Shown here one piece after another: positions 1 through 7,698 of a stretch of 21,335 nt of DNA; within the stretch, counting starts at the first letter, position 1, and each line of letters begins with the position of its first letter. This DNA is from Natrinema soli (lineage in GTDB: Archaea; Halobacteriota; Halobacteria; Halobacteriales; Natrialbaceae). The stretch is taken from assembly GCF_028618695.1 (NCBI RefSeq), contig NZ_JAQIVI010000136.1:1-21335 (forward strand). Direction: 5' to 3'. Under the pieces are notes generated by a model. The model did not search any database. It was not told the origin of the DNA and saw nothing but the letters and a program-made list of their open reading frames with translations. The translations under genes and the position numbers were made by a program.

Positions 1-657
1 GTCGCCCGAGGCGGCGTCGGCGACCGTCCGTAGCTGGGACTCGGTCACCACGCCCGGCTCGAGGGCCTTCTCGGCTCGTTCGGCGAGGATCGCCGCGAGT
101 TCGTCGGTGCCGTACCGGTCGAACCGGACCCGAGTGCCGGCGTGAAACCGCGAGCGCACCCGATCGTCGAAGCTCGCGAACAGCTCTTCCTCGCGGTTGG
201 CGATCAACACGGGCGAGACGTGGCCCAATCGGTGGAGGTCGTACAGCGCGCTCGTCTCCTCTAACTGGTCGACCTCGTCCAGAATAACGACGATCGGCTC
301 GTCGTCGGTCCGGGAGAGCCGCTCGAACAGCTCGTCTTTCGGCGTCGAACGGTGGACGTCGACGGCTCGGTCGACCCCCTCGAGGATCCGATAGAGGACC
401 CGAAACCGCGTGTACTCCTGCCAGCAGTTGACGTAGGCGACCCGCACCGCCGGCTCCTGTTCGCGCAACTGGGCCAGCGTGTACCGGGCGATGCAGGTCT
501 TGCCGACGCCCGTCGGCCCGAAGAGGAAGGCCGGATCCGGTCGGCCGTCGGACAGCAGCGGCTCGAGGCTCTCCGAGAGGAGGTTCACCTCGTCGTGGCG
601 GTGGACCACCTCGCTCGGCACGAAATCCTCGCGCAGGACGCGGCCGTCGACGATCAC
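1..657 (-). CDS. orc1: Orc1/Cdc6-type replication initiator, 3' end outside window
   Basis: This is an AAA+ ATPase that binds origin DNA and starts replication in archaea. The visible 219 residues hold the family's N-terminal signature (REDFVPSEVVHRHDE, residues 9-23), Walker A GPTGVGKT (47-54), Walker B VVILDEVDQ (123-131), a sensor-1-like VLIANRE (150-156) and an arginine-rich VRSRF (168-171). The C-terminal winged helix lies beyond the left edge. I chose the GTG start at 657 because the family signature begins about eight residues later and because a TATA-like box (681-688) sits about 27 bases upstream, which fits a leaderless transcript. The upstream frame stays open for some codons but has no ATG. 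Haloarchaea carry several paralogues, so the exact paralogue and whether it has its own origin here are unknown. Confidence 0.93.
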   Translation of the reverse strand, partial: MIVDGRVLREDFVPSEVVHRHDEVNLLSESLEPLLSDGRPDPAFLFGPTGVGKTCIARYTLAQLREQEPAVRVAYVNCWQEYTRFRVLYRILEGVDRAVDVHRSTPKDELFERLSRTDDEPIVVILDEVDQLEETSALYDLHRLGHVSPVLIANREEELFASFDDRVRSRFHAGTRVRFDRYGTDELAAILAERAEKALEPGVVTESQLRTVADAASGD

Positions 658-680
658 ACCGAATCGGTTGGGTCTCGAGG

Positions 681-720
681 ATATTAAACGACGCCGGGCC
701 GGTTCCGAAACTTCCGAAAC
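681..720 (-). promoter_or_regulatory. Promoter of the Orc1 gene with tandem 9-bp repeat
   Basis: On the minus strand, TTTAATAT (681-688) is centred about 27 bases before the GTG start of the Orc1 gene. Immediately upstream, TTCCGAAAC occurs twice in tandem (703-711 and 712-720), inside a larger CCGG...CCGG symmetry (699-723). The position next to the TATA/BRE region suits an operator, possibly autoregulatory; that role is inferred. Confidence 0.6.
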
Positions 721-830
721 CGGCCCCGATTCAGTATCGCACCATACAATTTATGGAGGGAGAAAGCGCGTAGCCGGTAGCACGCGTGGGAACTGGCGAT
801 ACGGTGCGTGTACAGGCCTGAATCGGCGGA

Positions 831-1100
831 TTATTGCAGCGTTGCCGACCCGTCCGTCACGAACTCGACGACAAGCGGGGAACGTCGGTTCGTCACCCGG
901 TGGGACCGCGAGTATCGGAAACGAAGCGAGCTCTTTCATCGATCGGCTCGGGGATTGCGGTCTCCGGAATGGCGGTTGCCAAAACGGCGGTCGTCGAAAT
1001 CCGGGTCATCTCCGCCGACAAACACAGCAGACCGGCCAACGATGATGCGGCGACTCTCCGAGCGAGCAACGGTATGGCGGTCGAAATGGTCTCCGGTCAC
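831..1100 (-). pseudogene. Possible relic of a small secreted haloarchaeal protein
   Basis: One minus-strand frame from a GTG at 1100 reads SESRRIIVGRSAVFVGGDD, then a TGA at 936-938, then continues in frame to VTNRRSPLVVEFVTDGSAT and a TAA at 831. The first part resembles a degraded export signal (arginines before a short hydrophobic run). The last part resembles the beta-strand C-termini of small exported haloarchaeal proteins ("VTN...L.VEF..DGS"). The hydrophobic run is short and the middle is arginine-rich, so chance cannot be excluded. No full-length gene overlaps it convincingly. Confidence 0.25.
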
Positions 1101-2044
1101 TCCCGCCCGAACGCTCGCGCTGCCCGATCGGGACGAGACTCGAGATGGGTGAGCTGCGAGCCCAGTGATCTAACCGTACACTGTCGGTCGTGGGGAGGTG
1201 TCCAGTAGGAGAGCGGGACCATCGCGAATCGCTTGGAGTCGAAATCGAGCCGAAACGAGCGAAAAATCGACTGATCAGCTGATCGCGAACAGGTTGTTGA
1301 TCGCGTATACCCCCGGTTTGCGGCCGTGAAAGTGCCGGGTTCTCGGGCACGGACACGGGAGTCTCGGCCGTGTGGATGCCTCGCAGGGAGACGATACTCG
1401 AGCTCACCCCCGGCCAGTCGCGACGCCGTCTTCTGAAACCCGCAGCCGTGTAAAGAGTGACTACCGAGTCGACTGCGTCACTGCGCTCCGTTCTCGAGAA
1501 GTGGAACCGAACGGGTTTTCACCCGCGCGAGACGGACACCGTTCTTCGTGCTGAGCCCGACCGAATACGCACCCCAAAGACAGGAGTCAGTGACCCCGGC
1601 TCGAGGCGAATACTCACTGGACCATCGACGCGAGCGATCGATATCGGATTGGAGCAGTCTCGGTCGGACGAACACGCAGCGTCCGTTCGGAGACAGACGC
1701 TTGAGCACTCGTTCAGTTCGGTGCTCGGACGGACCGTTCCCAGTGTGAGTCGATGAATCTGTTGCGGTCTCCCGTATCTCGTCCAACTGTGACTCGAGTC
1801 CAGTAACACCCGCTCGTCCACCCTCGGTAAATGATATGCCACTATATCAAATCACGCTGCTCGACTGTCGCCCTCGGTCGAAGAGACCACGACGCCTAAC
1901 GCGAGATTGGCCCGACGTGACCGGCGTGAGGAACCGTCGAAACGACTCGAGCTGACGAGCAATGGGTCGCTTCGCAGCGGGTGCTCGCGGGCAGCGATCG
2001 ATACGGATCGCATACTAATGCCGTCAGTTGGCGGGGTCGTCCGT
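1101..2044. other. Gene-poor stretch between Orc1 and the GNAT gene
   Basis: Open frames here are short, overlap each other on both strands and give arginine/serine-rich translations typical of shadow frames, so I call no gene. Visible features are a perfect 12-bp palindrome GATCAGCTGATC (1273-1284) and, at the right end, a TATA-like CATACTAA (about 2010-2017) that serves the next gene. No cluster of origin recognition boxes is evident, although the stretch lies beside an initiator gene. Confidence 0.5.
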
Positions 2045-2926
2045 ATGAGCATGTATCCGACGGACTCGTTCGAGAGCGATATCCAGCGACGAGTATACGA
2101 GTACGTCGAGCGGAACGGTGCCGTCACGCCGGCCGAGTTAGCCAGGTCGATCGAGATCGACGGCGGTCAAGCCCACTCGAAACCCGCCCGATCGGGTGCG
2201 TATACCGAAACGGTACCGCCCGCACCGGACGACCTCCGAGCGGCGCTCGAGGCGCTGCGAGCCGACGGTTACCTGACGGAGAACGATGGGAGGCTCCGAG
2301 TTGCGCTCTCGGCGACGACGACGGCCCTCGAGTGCGAGGACGGTGTCGTCACCATTCGACCAGCGCGCGAGGAGGATCGGGCGGGCGTCGTCGAGACGAT
2401 GCGGACGGTCGCCGACGACGGGACGTACGTCGTCGCCGAGAACGTCGCGACGGAACTCGAGCGCGAGCGAGCGCTCGTCCGGGCGAACGAGGAACGATCT
2501 CGGATCGTGTTCGTCGCGATCCATGGGCAAGAATCAGTTGCAGACGATGTCGAGGCGGACGAGGACGCCGAATCGGAGGTGAGCGCCAAGCCGGAAGAGG
2601 ACGCATCGACAGGGGACCGCGAGGTCGTCGGCTGGCTCCACCTCGACGCTCCCGAACTCCAACCGCTTCGGCACACGGCCGAAGTGACCGTCGGGGTCGA
2701 TCCCGAATTTCGGCGTCAGGGGATCGGGTCGTCGTTGCTCGAGTACGGCCTCGAGTGGGCGTCCGACGCCGGCTACCGGAAGCTCTACCAGAACCTGCCG
2801 GCGACCAACGAGGCCGCGATCGAGTTCCTCGAGGAGAACGGCTGGCAACGCGAGGGCGAGCACGAGGGCCAGTACCGTCTCGAGGGTGAGTTCGTCGACG
2901 AGATCATGCTGGCGACGTGGCCGTAA
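2045..2926 (+). CDS. GNAT-family N-acetyltransferase with N-terminal winged-helix region
   Basis: This 293-residue protein should transfer an acetyl group from acetyl-CoA to an amine; its substrate is unknown. Residues 9-88 look like a winged helix (TPAELARSIEI ... DDLRAALEALRADGYLTEND), which could bind DNA or act as a regulatory domain. Residues 102-290 form the GNAT domain, with the acetyl-CoA motif A VGVDPEFRRQGIG (216-228) and the usual following helix (NEAAIEFLEENGW, 255-267). An acidic insert (162-191) interrupts the fold, probably a halophilic loop. I chose ATG 2045 over the upstream in-frame ATG 1907 because the extra 46 residues are arginine-rich and non-haloarchaeal in style, and a TATA-like box lies 28-35 bases before 2045. 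ATG 2051 is also possible. The gene stands alone. Confidence 0.85.
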   Translation: MSMYPTDSFESDIQRRVYEYVERNGAVTPAELARSIEIDGGQAHSKPARSGAYTETVPPAPDDLRAALEALRADGYLTENDGRLRVALSATTTALECEDGVVTIRPAREEDRAGVVETMRTVADDGTYVVAENVATELERERALVRANEERSRIVFVAIHGQESVADDVEADEDAESEVSAKPEEDASTGDREVVGWLHLDAPELQPLRHTAEVTVGVDPEFRRQGIGSSLLEYGLEWASDAGYRKLYQNLPATNEAAIEFLEENGWQREGEHEGQYRLEGEFVDEIMLATWP

Positions 2927-3427
2927 ACAAGAGAGGAGAGTTTGGCGGTGCGCTGTGGAATACTCATTCGTTCAATCGAAGGCCAGTATTCATCAAGACG
3001 GATATTTACTGAACGGGGAGTCGAAGAGAGTGAGGGGAAACGAAGTACCCTGCTATCGCGACAACACGGAATTGCCACGCCCTCCCCAACCGATTTCTCC
3101 TCACGGGCGTTACGCGCCGTTTGGATGGTTCGCGGGGCCTCCGGTCCCGCACTACTCACGAAGACCTCGCGCAGGTTTCGTGCCGCGGTTCACAGTGGTT
3201 CGCGGCTCCCTGCGGTCTCCGCTCACATCATCGAGGCCGTCACTTCGTTCAGGCCTCGCAGTTCACCGCGGCCCAGCGTGTGCCACCGCACGTCGATTGA
3301 TCAGCCGAGCGTGAGACACGAATGCTCTCGATCCATCGTTGTACCGTTCGTTGGACGACTGGCACAAGTATAACTGTTGAGTGATATATACGACTAGACC
3401 ATTGCCACCGAATCGGGGACCACGTTC
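2927..3427. other. 500-bp intergenic stretch, no gene called
   Basis: Open frames here are short and mutually overlapping, with no recognisable family. A GC-rich inverted repeat, GCGGG...CCCGC, spans 3132-3150 in a run of similar imperfect palindromes, a pattern common in haloarchaeal noncoding DNA. A TATA-like GATATATA (about 3384-3391) near the right end is the likely promoter for the next gene. Confidence 0.5.
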
Positions 3428-3841
3428 ATGCCGGTCGACTCCATATACCGTCGCATGGACGAAATTACCCTTGGCGTTCCGGAACCGATCCTCGAGCGAC
3501 TGCCGGAAGACGACGAGAGCGCGGCGTCAGACATGCAGAAGGCCGTTGCGGGCTGGGAAGAGCAACTCAATCGGGTCATCGCAGAGGCCGACGACGAGCG
3601 CGAGGCCGCCGGGAAAGTGCTCGAGGCGATCGACCGCTTCGAAGAGCGCTACGAGACCTACGACGCGTTCGTCCCCGAACTGCGGGCGTGGGGGCAGTCG
3701 CCGATCTACGCGATCGCGTGGCGGACGCTGTACGCCGACGTGATCGCGCAACTCCACGCGCACGACGAACTCGGCGACCGCCTCGATCGGGAGCGAAACG
3801 CACGGTTGGTCGCGGACGGCATTCGGTTGCAGGATCTGTGA
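3428..3841 (+). CDS. Hypothetical helical acidic protein
   Basis: I do not recognise this 137-residue protein. It is acidic, has no membrane segment or signal peptide, and is predicted by eye to be mostly helical: the stretch around residues 33-75 (DMQKAVAGWEEQLNRVIAEA ... AIDRFEERYETYDAF) has heptad-like spacing and may pair as a coiled coil. It lacks cysteine pairs and obvious catalytic motifs. Two starts are possible: ATG 3428, about 38 bases after the TATA-like box near 3388, and ATG 3455 (MDEITLGVPEPILERL), which begins where the sequence becomes typically haloarchaeal. A strong hairpin follows the stop codon, so it is probably a single-gene transcript. Codon use (GC-rich third positions) supports a real gene. 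Confidence 0.75.
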   Translation: MPVDSIYRRMDEITLGVPEPILERLPEDDESAASDMQKAVAGWEEQLNRVIAEADDEREAAGKVLEAIDRFEERYETYDAFVPELRAWGQSPIYAIAWRTLYADVIAQLHAHDELGDRLDRERNARLVADGIRLQDL

Positions 3842-3844
3842 CGG

Positions 3845-3863
3845 CCGGCGGCCTTGCCGCCGG
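3845..3863 (+). terminator. Hairpin directly after a stop codon
   Basis: A perfect 8-bp stem CCGGCGGC / GCCGCCGG with a 3-base CTT loop begins four bases after the TGA of the preceding gene. No long T-run follows, so its action as a terminator is plausible but unproven; it may instead stabilise the 3' end. Confidence 0.45.
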
Positions 3864-3897
3864 TTGATCCGCTATCACCGATACCTATCAGTTCCAT

Positions 3898-3911
3898 ATA
3901 TAGTACTATAT
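3898..3911. repeat. Perfect 14-bp AT-rich palindrome
   Basis: ATATAGTACTATAT reads identically on both strands and lies in an unusually AT-rich patch between two plus-strand genes, about 115 bases before the next start. It could be a regulator-binding site or a bidirectional TATA region. Confidence 0.5.
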
Positions 3912-4023
3912 CTCTCTATTGTCGGCTAGTACCGTCCACAGACCCGTTTCTCCGACCTTCACCAACGGAAATGAGATATATTGGACAATAACAATTTTGT
4001 GGCTGTATTCGAGAGTAGAACGT

Positions 4024-4506
4024 GTGGCGACGATCGACAGGACGACGCCGGACGGGACGGACACAATCGACCTGACCACCCGCGTGCGCCGTCGGCTCCT
4101 GCCGGCGCTCCACCGGGTCAAGGAACCTTTCGGCGGCTACGCCATCTGCCGGCAACATCCCGAGGAGTACGTCGGTATCGTCAAACGCGGGCTAGACGCG
4201 GTCCGATCGATCCTCGAGGACCTGGCGTTCGAACCGGAGCCGATCGCTTCCCTGAAGGTCCACGATGACGGGCGACGCTCGGCGGGTAGCTGGGTCCGGC
4301 GCGAGTCGCCGTTGGCACCGTGGCAACTGCACGTCACGCTATTTCGAACCGGCGAGGGAACCGTCGAGGTGTTCGCCCATCGCGAGTACTCGTGGCTCCG
4401 CCACCCGTACAAACACTATACGCAGGCGGGGTGGGACGGCCGCGGCGGCGTCGAACGGATGCGGGCGATACTCTCGACCCACGGCGTCCCGTTCCGAATC
4501 GAATAG
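4024..4506 (+). CDS. Hypothetical protein, 160 residues
   Basis: I do not recognise the family. The protein starts with a basic helix (VRRRLLPALHRVKEPFGGYA, residues 21-40) and contains a conserved-looking core with IVKRGLDAVRSILEDLAFEP (52-71), a strand pair around WQLHVTLFR (100-108) and a tryptophan/histidine-rich motif SWLRHPYKHYTQAGWDGRGG (123-142). No signal peptide, membrane segment or metal-binding cysteines are present. The frame is open back to 3919, but those residues do not look haloarchaeal (isoleucine/tryptophan-rich, AT-rich codons), so I prefer GTG 4024. The downstream gene starts about 150 bases later and may be independent. Confidence 0.7.
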   Translation: MATIDRTTPDGTDTIDLTTRVRRRLLPALHRVKEPFGGYAICRQHPEEYVGIVKRGLDAVRSILEDLAFEPEPIASLKVHDDGRRSAGSWVRRESPLAPWQLHVTLFRTGEGTVEVFAHREYSWLRHPYKHYTQAGWDGRGGVERMRAILSTHGVPFRIE

Positions 4507-4652
4507 CGGGCGGTGGGCTGGGGAACCAACAGACTGACTCGGCGGCGGGACGGATCGGTCGGCGTCCCCCACGCCACAGCCAGCGTCCCCATAGCCACGG
4601 CCGACGCACACCTATCCCAAGCGTTGAAATTCCAGGCCAGACTAGAGAGAAT

Positions 4653-5003
4653 ATGGAGTTCGCTGTATCCCGGTCGGGGACGACGCTCGTGACGCTACAC
4701 GGCGGATCCGATACGACCGCCTGCAACGAGGCAACGTCGACGCTCGCCGATACCCTCGAGTCCCTCGCGGCCGCCGGGACGATCACGGACTGGGAAATCG
4801 CGGACGCGGACGTGTACGAGCATCCGACCGCCCCGTTCGACCCGTACACGATCTCCCTCGAGTTTTCGGTGACGGTCACCGTCGAGGCCGACGACGCCGA
4901 CGCGGCGAGCGAGATCGGCGCGAGCGCCATCGACGACGCGCTCGCGAACACCGACGTCGAGTCGATCTCATATACGTCATCGCCAGCGGCCTCGGCTGCC
5001 TGA
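4653..5003 (+). CDS. Hypothetical acidic protein, 116 residues
   Basis: I do not recognise this family. The 116-residue product is acidic and rich in alanine, threonine and serine. It reads like an alternating alpha/beta fold: a strand (TTLVTLHGG), a helix (ACNEATSTLADTLESLAAAG, about residues 22-41), a strand pair (TISLEFSVTVTVEADD, about 67-82) and a last helix (DAASEIGASAIDDALAN). This beta-alpha-beta-beta-alpha order resembles a ferredoxin-like fold, but that is a guess. The longer open frame upstream to 4320 is a shadow of the preceding gene. ATG 4653 is the first start after that gene and precedes typical codon use. It lies 47 bases before the SAMP-like gene. Confidence 0.72.
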   Translation: MEFAVSRSGTTLVTLHGGSDTTACNEATSTLADTLESLAAAGTITDWEIADADVYEHPTAPFDPYTISLEFSVTVTVEADDADAASEIGASAIDDALANTDVESISYTSSPAASAA

Positions 5004-5050
5004 GTCGGCCCACCGCCCGCACTTATGGCGTCCGAACACGAGTATGGGGT

Positions 5051-5329
5051 ATGGACATCGATCTCCGGTTTTTCGCTACCTTTCGGGAAGCCGTCGGAGC
5101 GAAAGAGCGAACGCGAACCGTTGACGACGACGCGACCGTCGGCGACGTGCTCACCGACCTCGAGGCCGAGTACGACGGCCTCGAGGGGCAGTTACTCGAG
5201 GACGGAACGATCCGGCCGCAGCTGAGCGTGCTGAAAAACGGCCGCAACGTGGTGCACATGGCGGGGGTGGACACGTCGCTGGAAGCGGGCGACGTGGTAT
5301 CGGTGTTCCCGCCGGTCGCCGGCGGCTAG
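5051..5329 (+). CDS. samp3: Ubiquitin-like small archaeal modifier protein, MoaD/SAMP3-like
   Basis: The 92-residue protein has the beta-grasp MoaD/ThiS pattern: a first strand pair (DIDLRFFATFREAVGAKERT), a helix (TVGDVLTDLEAEYDGL), the conserved LKNGRNV turn and a C-terminal FPPVAGG. The exposed diglycine is the site adenylated by an E1-like enzyme (UbaA in Haloferax), after which the protein either carries thiocarboxylate sulfur for molybdopterin synthesis or is conjugated to target lysines. As I remember it, the sequence is closer to Haloferax SAMP3 than to SAMP1, including VVHM and VSVFPPVAGG; this needs alignment. CTTATGG about 26 bases before ATG 5051 is a plausible TATA box. No E1 gene is nearby. 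Confidence 0.85.
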   Translation: MDIDLRFFATFREAVGAKERTRTVDDDATVGDVLTDLEAEYDGLEGQLLEDGTIRPQLSVLKNGRNVVHMAGVDTSLEAGDVVSVFPPVAGG

Positions 5330-5406
5330 CGGGGAACCGAGACCCGGATCGTGGCCGAGTGTGGGGAACCCTCAGTCTTTTTATCAACTCAGTAATAGTA
5401 TCGCGT

Positions 5407-5616
5407 ATGCTCGACGCAGTCGCTGAACTGCTACTCGACCTGGGATTCGACTGGTTCGTCGACCGCGACGACGATCGGACGACCGCCGAGCAACTCTGTC
5501 TGTTCCTCGGCGTCGTCTTCGCCCTGCTCGCGATCGCGCTGGCGGCTCTCAGCGGTCCGTCGTACGGACTCGCTACTGGAATCATCGCGGTGGCACTGCT
5601 CGTCTACGGTCGGTGA
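5407..5616 (+). CDS. Small membrane protein with two transmembrane segments
   Basis: The 69-residue product has a short amphipathic N-terminus with an acidic, aspartate-rich patch (residues 17-25), then two hydrophobic segments: CLFLGVVFALLAIALAAL (about 27-44) and YGLATGIIAVALLVYG (about 52-67), separated by a short SGPS loop. Both ends are short, so it is a hairpin integral membrane protein of unknown function. The start is well fixed: TTTTTAT at 5377-5383 lies about 27 bases before ATG 5407, which suits a leaderless message, and the upstream extension to 5359 has no promoter. It precedes the amino-acid exporter pair by about 90 bases but has its own promoter. Confidence 0.72.
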   Translation: MLDAVAELLLDLGFDWFVDRDDDRTTAEQLCLFLGVVFALLAIALAALSGPSYGLATGIIAVALLVYGR

Positions 5617-5707
5617 TCCGTACCAGGTGTGACCAGTCCGGCCGATACCCCTGTCGTTTGCGGGCGATTTCGAGAACGCTTTACGCGTCGTTCGACTCGA
5701 GACGACC

Positions 5708-6508
5708 GTGACGGAAACCGACGGCAGTGACCCTGATCCCGTTCCCGGCCCCGGCGAGTCCGCTGGCCGATCGTCGGACGAGACGGCCGGAGAGACGCGG
5801 ATCACAGCAGACGACGAGAGCGAGGCCGTGACGTTCGATCGGGAGGGGATCCGCGCCGGCTTTCTCACCTGTCTCCCGGTCGCAATCGGCGTGGGCGGCT
5901 ACGGTATCGCGTTCGGGATGCTCGCCCGCCGCGCCGGGCTGAGCGTCGCGGAGGCGACGCTGATGAGCGCGACCGTCCTCGCCGGCGCCGCCCAGATCGT
6001 CGCCGTCGAACTCTGGGCGGAGCCGCTCCCGGTCGCGACGATCGTCCTCACAACGCTCGCGATCAATCTCCGCTACTCGCTGATGGGGGCGGCACTGGGG
6101 CCGTGGCTCGAGCGGCTCTCGCCGGGCCGGAGCTATGGGAGTCTCCTGCTCATGGCTGACGAGAACTGGGCGCTGACGATGCGCGAACTCACGTCCGGGA
6201 GTGGTCGGGGCGCGTTCCTCCTCGGGACTGGCATCGCGATATGGGTTTTCTGGGTCGCATCGACGATCGTCGGCGCGACCGCCGGCGGCGTGATCGGTGA
6301 TCCGTCCCGCTACGGAATCGATTTCGTCCTCGCGGCGGTGTTCGTCGCGCTCGCGGCCGAACTCTGGGAAGGGCGCTCGACGCTCGTGCCGTGGCTCGTC
6401 GCGCTCGCGACCGCCGTCCTCGCCGCGGAACTCGTTCCAGGGCAGTGGTACATCCTGCTCGGCGGCCTCGCGGCCGCCGCGGTGGAGGTGGTCCGCTATG
6501 ATCGGTGA
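5708..6508 (+). CDS. azlC: AzlC-family branched-chain amino-acid exporter, large subunit
   Basis: With the small AzlD subunit this membrane protein forms a permease; bacterial AzlCD/YgaZH pairs export branched-chain amino acids or analogues such as azaleucine. The 266-residue product has an acidic N-terminal extension (1-45) before the family signature: GIRAGFLTCLPVAIGVGGYG (47-66) and the ATVLAGAAQIVAVELW motif, followed by NLRYSLMGAALGPWL and LLMADENWAL, all typical of AzlC. About seven hydrophobic segments run to the C-terminus. The GTG start at 5708 lies about 25 bases after CTTTACG. The stop overlaps the next gene's start by 11 bases, which indicates translational coupling. Confidence 0.9.
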   Translation: MTETDGSDPDPVPGPGESAGRSSDETAGETRITADDESEAVTFDREGIRAGFLTCLPVAIGVGGYGIAFGMLARRAGLSVAEATLMSATVLAGAAQIVAVELWAEPLPVATIVLTTLAINLRYSLMGAALGPWLERLSPGRSYGSLLLMADENWALTMRELTSGSGRGAFLLGTGIAIWVFWVASTIVGATAGGVIGDPSRYGIDFVLAAVFVALAAELWEGRSTLVPWLVALATAVLAAELVPGQWYILLGGLAAAAVEVVRYDR

Positions 6509-6818
6509 GGGGCCATTCGCGCTCGACCCCTTCGTCGTCGGCGTCGTCATCGCGATGGCACTCGTGACCGCCGTCACGAAAGTGGGCGGCTTCTGGCTCC
6601 TTCGGCGGATCGACGTGAGCGAGCGACTCGAGGCCGGGCTCTCGGTCCTGCCGGGGGCGATCGTGATCGCGATCCTCGGGCCGGAGCTGGCGGCCGGCGG
6701 GCCGGCGGAGTGGGGCGCAGCCGGCATCGTCCTGCTGATCATGTGGCGAACGGAGAGCATCCTGCTGTCACTGTGTGGGGGCGTCGGAGCCGTCGCGTTG
6801 TTTCGCGCACTCATCTAA
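6498..6818 (+). CDS. azlD: AzlD-family amino-acid exporter, small subunit
   Basis: The 106-residue integral membrane protein is the usual partner of AzlC. It has four hydrophobic segments: VVGVVIAMALVTAVTKVGGF, LSVLPGAIVIAILGPEL, AAGIVLLIMW and ILLSLCGGVGAVALFRAL. The first carries the AzlD-type pattern of a glycine-flanked turn before an arginine pair (WLLRRI). ATG 6498 lies inside the end of azlC, so both are translated from one message and are probably stoichiometrically coupled. The longer open frame from 6297 is an azlC shadow. The substrate cannot be told from sequence. Confidence 0.88.
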   Translation: MIGEGPFALDPFVVGVVIAMALVTAVTKVGGFWLLRRIDVSERLEAGLSVLPGAIVIAILGPELAAGGPAEWGAAGIVLLIMWRTESILLSLCGGVGAVALFRALI

Positions 6819-6879
6819 CGGGCCGCTCTCCCGGTACCGCCGAACGCGATTTTATCCGTTCGGCGGTCGAATCACGGGT

Positions 6880-7140
6880 ATGGTAACCCGTGTCGAGCGC
6901 TCCTTTCGCGGCATCTCCGAACGGCTCGTGCTCCGGTATCTGACGAATCTGGGCGGCGAGCAGGTCGCCGAAAACACCGTCGCGGGGGACGACTGGACGG
7001 CGACGTTCTCGTCGGAGAAAGTCGGCATCGGCCCCTCGTTACAACTGACCGAGGTGACGGTCGTCTTCGAGGGCGACGACGACAGCCTCGAGCCGCTCAT
7101 CGAGCGGTTCGCACAGAAGGCAATGCGCGCGGGTGGGTGA
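6880..7140 (+). CDS. Small protein, possibly DUF1952/MoaD-related C-terminal domain
   Basis: The 86-residue protein begins MVTRVERSFRGISERLVLRY and continues with alternating strands (ENTVAGDDWTATFSSEKVGI, SLQLTEVTVVFEGD) and a C-terminal helix (LEPLIERFAQKAMRAGG). My recollection is that haloarchaeal proteins of this type are filed as MoaD-related C-terminal domain (DUF1952), a family tied to molybdopterin chemistry; I cannot verify that here. A tungstopterin oxidoreductase gene lies 0.6 kb away and a MoaD-like SAMP gene 1.6 kb upstream, which makes the link attractive. The start is supported by TTTTATCC about 27 bases before ATG 6880. The stop codon abuts the ATG of the next gene, so the two form an operon. 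Confidence 0.65.
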   Translation: MVTRVERSFRGISERLVLRYLTNLGGEQVAENTVAGDDWTATFSSEKVGIGPSLQLTEVTVVFEGDDDSLEPLIERFAQKAMRAGG

Positions 7141-7539
7141 ATGGCGGGCAAACCGATCGAGGGGCAGGTGCTTCTCCTCACCGCCGCCAAGGCGAGTGTT
7201 CCGGGGACCCGACTGCCCGACCTGATCGAACGCGCACAGGTCGCGTTGGGACCGAGGCTCGAGCGCTACCGCCGGGAGTACGAACGGCTGTACGCGGGCG
7301 ACGGCCTCGAAATCTTCCTCGTCGACCGGGGCCACTGGGAAGAGATCGGCGACGAGATCGACGTGGCCGACCGCGAACTGTCCGCTATCCGCCGGGCACA
7401 CGAGGAGCAGTTGCTGCGGATCGGCCGGCGAACGGACCGCGAGGACGAGTTCGAGACGGCACTCGAGATCCGGGAGCCGGTCGTCATCGGGGCGAACGAG
7501 AGCGAAACCGCCGACGAACACGAGTCGCCGAGCCGATAG
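7141..7539 (+). CDS. Hypothetical protein co-transcribed with the DUF1952-like gene
   Basis: This 132-residue acidic protein is not a family I can name. It opens with a strand-like segment (EGQVLLLTAAKASVPGT, about 8-24), then long charged helices: LPDLIERAQVALGPRLERYR, then VADRELSAIRRAHEEQLLRI (about 77-96), which may form a coiled coil. Its C-terminal 15 residues are a disordered acidic tail. The ATG directly follows the TGA of the preceding gene with no gap, so translation is almost surely coupled and the two proteins probably act together. Its end lies 160 bases from the end of the convergent oxidoreductase gene. Confidence 0.75.
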   Translation: MAGKPIEGQVLLLTAAKASVPGTRLPDLIERAQVALGPRLERYRREYERLYAGDGLEIFLVDRGHWEEIGDEIDVADRELSAIRRAHEEQLLRIGRRTDREDEFETALEIREPVVIGANESETADEHESPSR

Positions 7540-7698
7540 TGTTCGATGGCAGATAGCCATCATCACCGACGATGCGCCGTCGACGCCTCTCGCGGTCGAT
7601 AACAACTAGAAAGATCGTGTTTCACCGTTGGCAAACCGCTGAGATGATGACCATCGACCAAGAGACCGAGATAACGGACGAGGAGAGCGACGTCTTCC

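Noticed and set aside
917..1260. Origin recognition boxes (GGAAACGAAGCG and GAAACGAG near-matches)
   Set aside because: Only single partial matches, without the G-run and without clustering.
1457..1842. Overlapping open frames on both strands (about 100 residues each)
   Set aside because: All have arginine/serine-rich translations without a family pattern, and none has a promoter in the right place.
5681..6814. 377-residue minus-strand open frame opposite azlCD
   Set aside because: It is antisense to two well-supported membrane genes and its translation is arginine/proline-rich and low in complexity.
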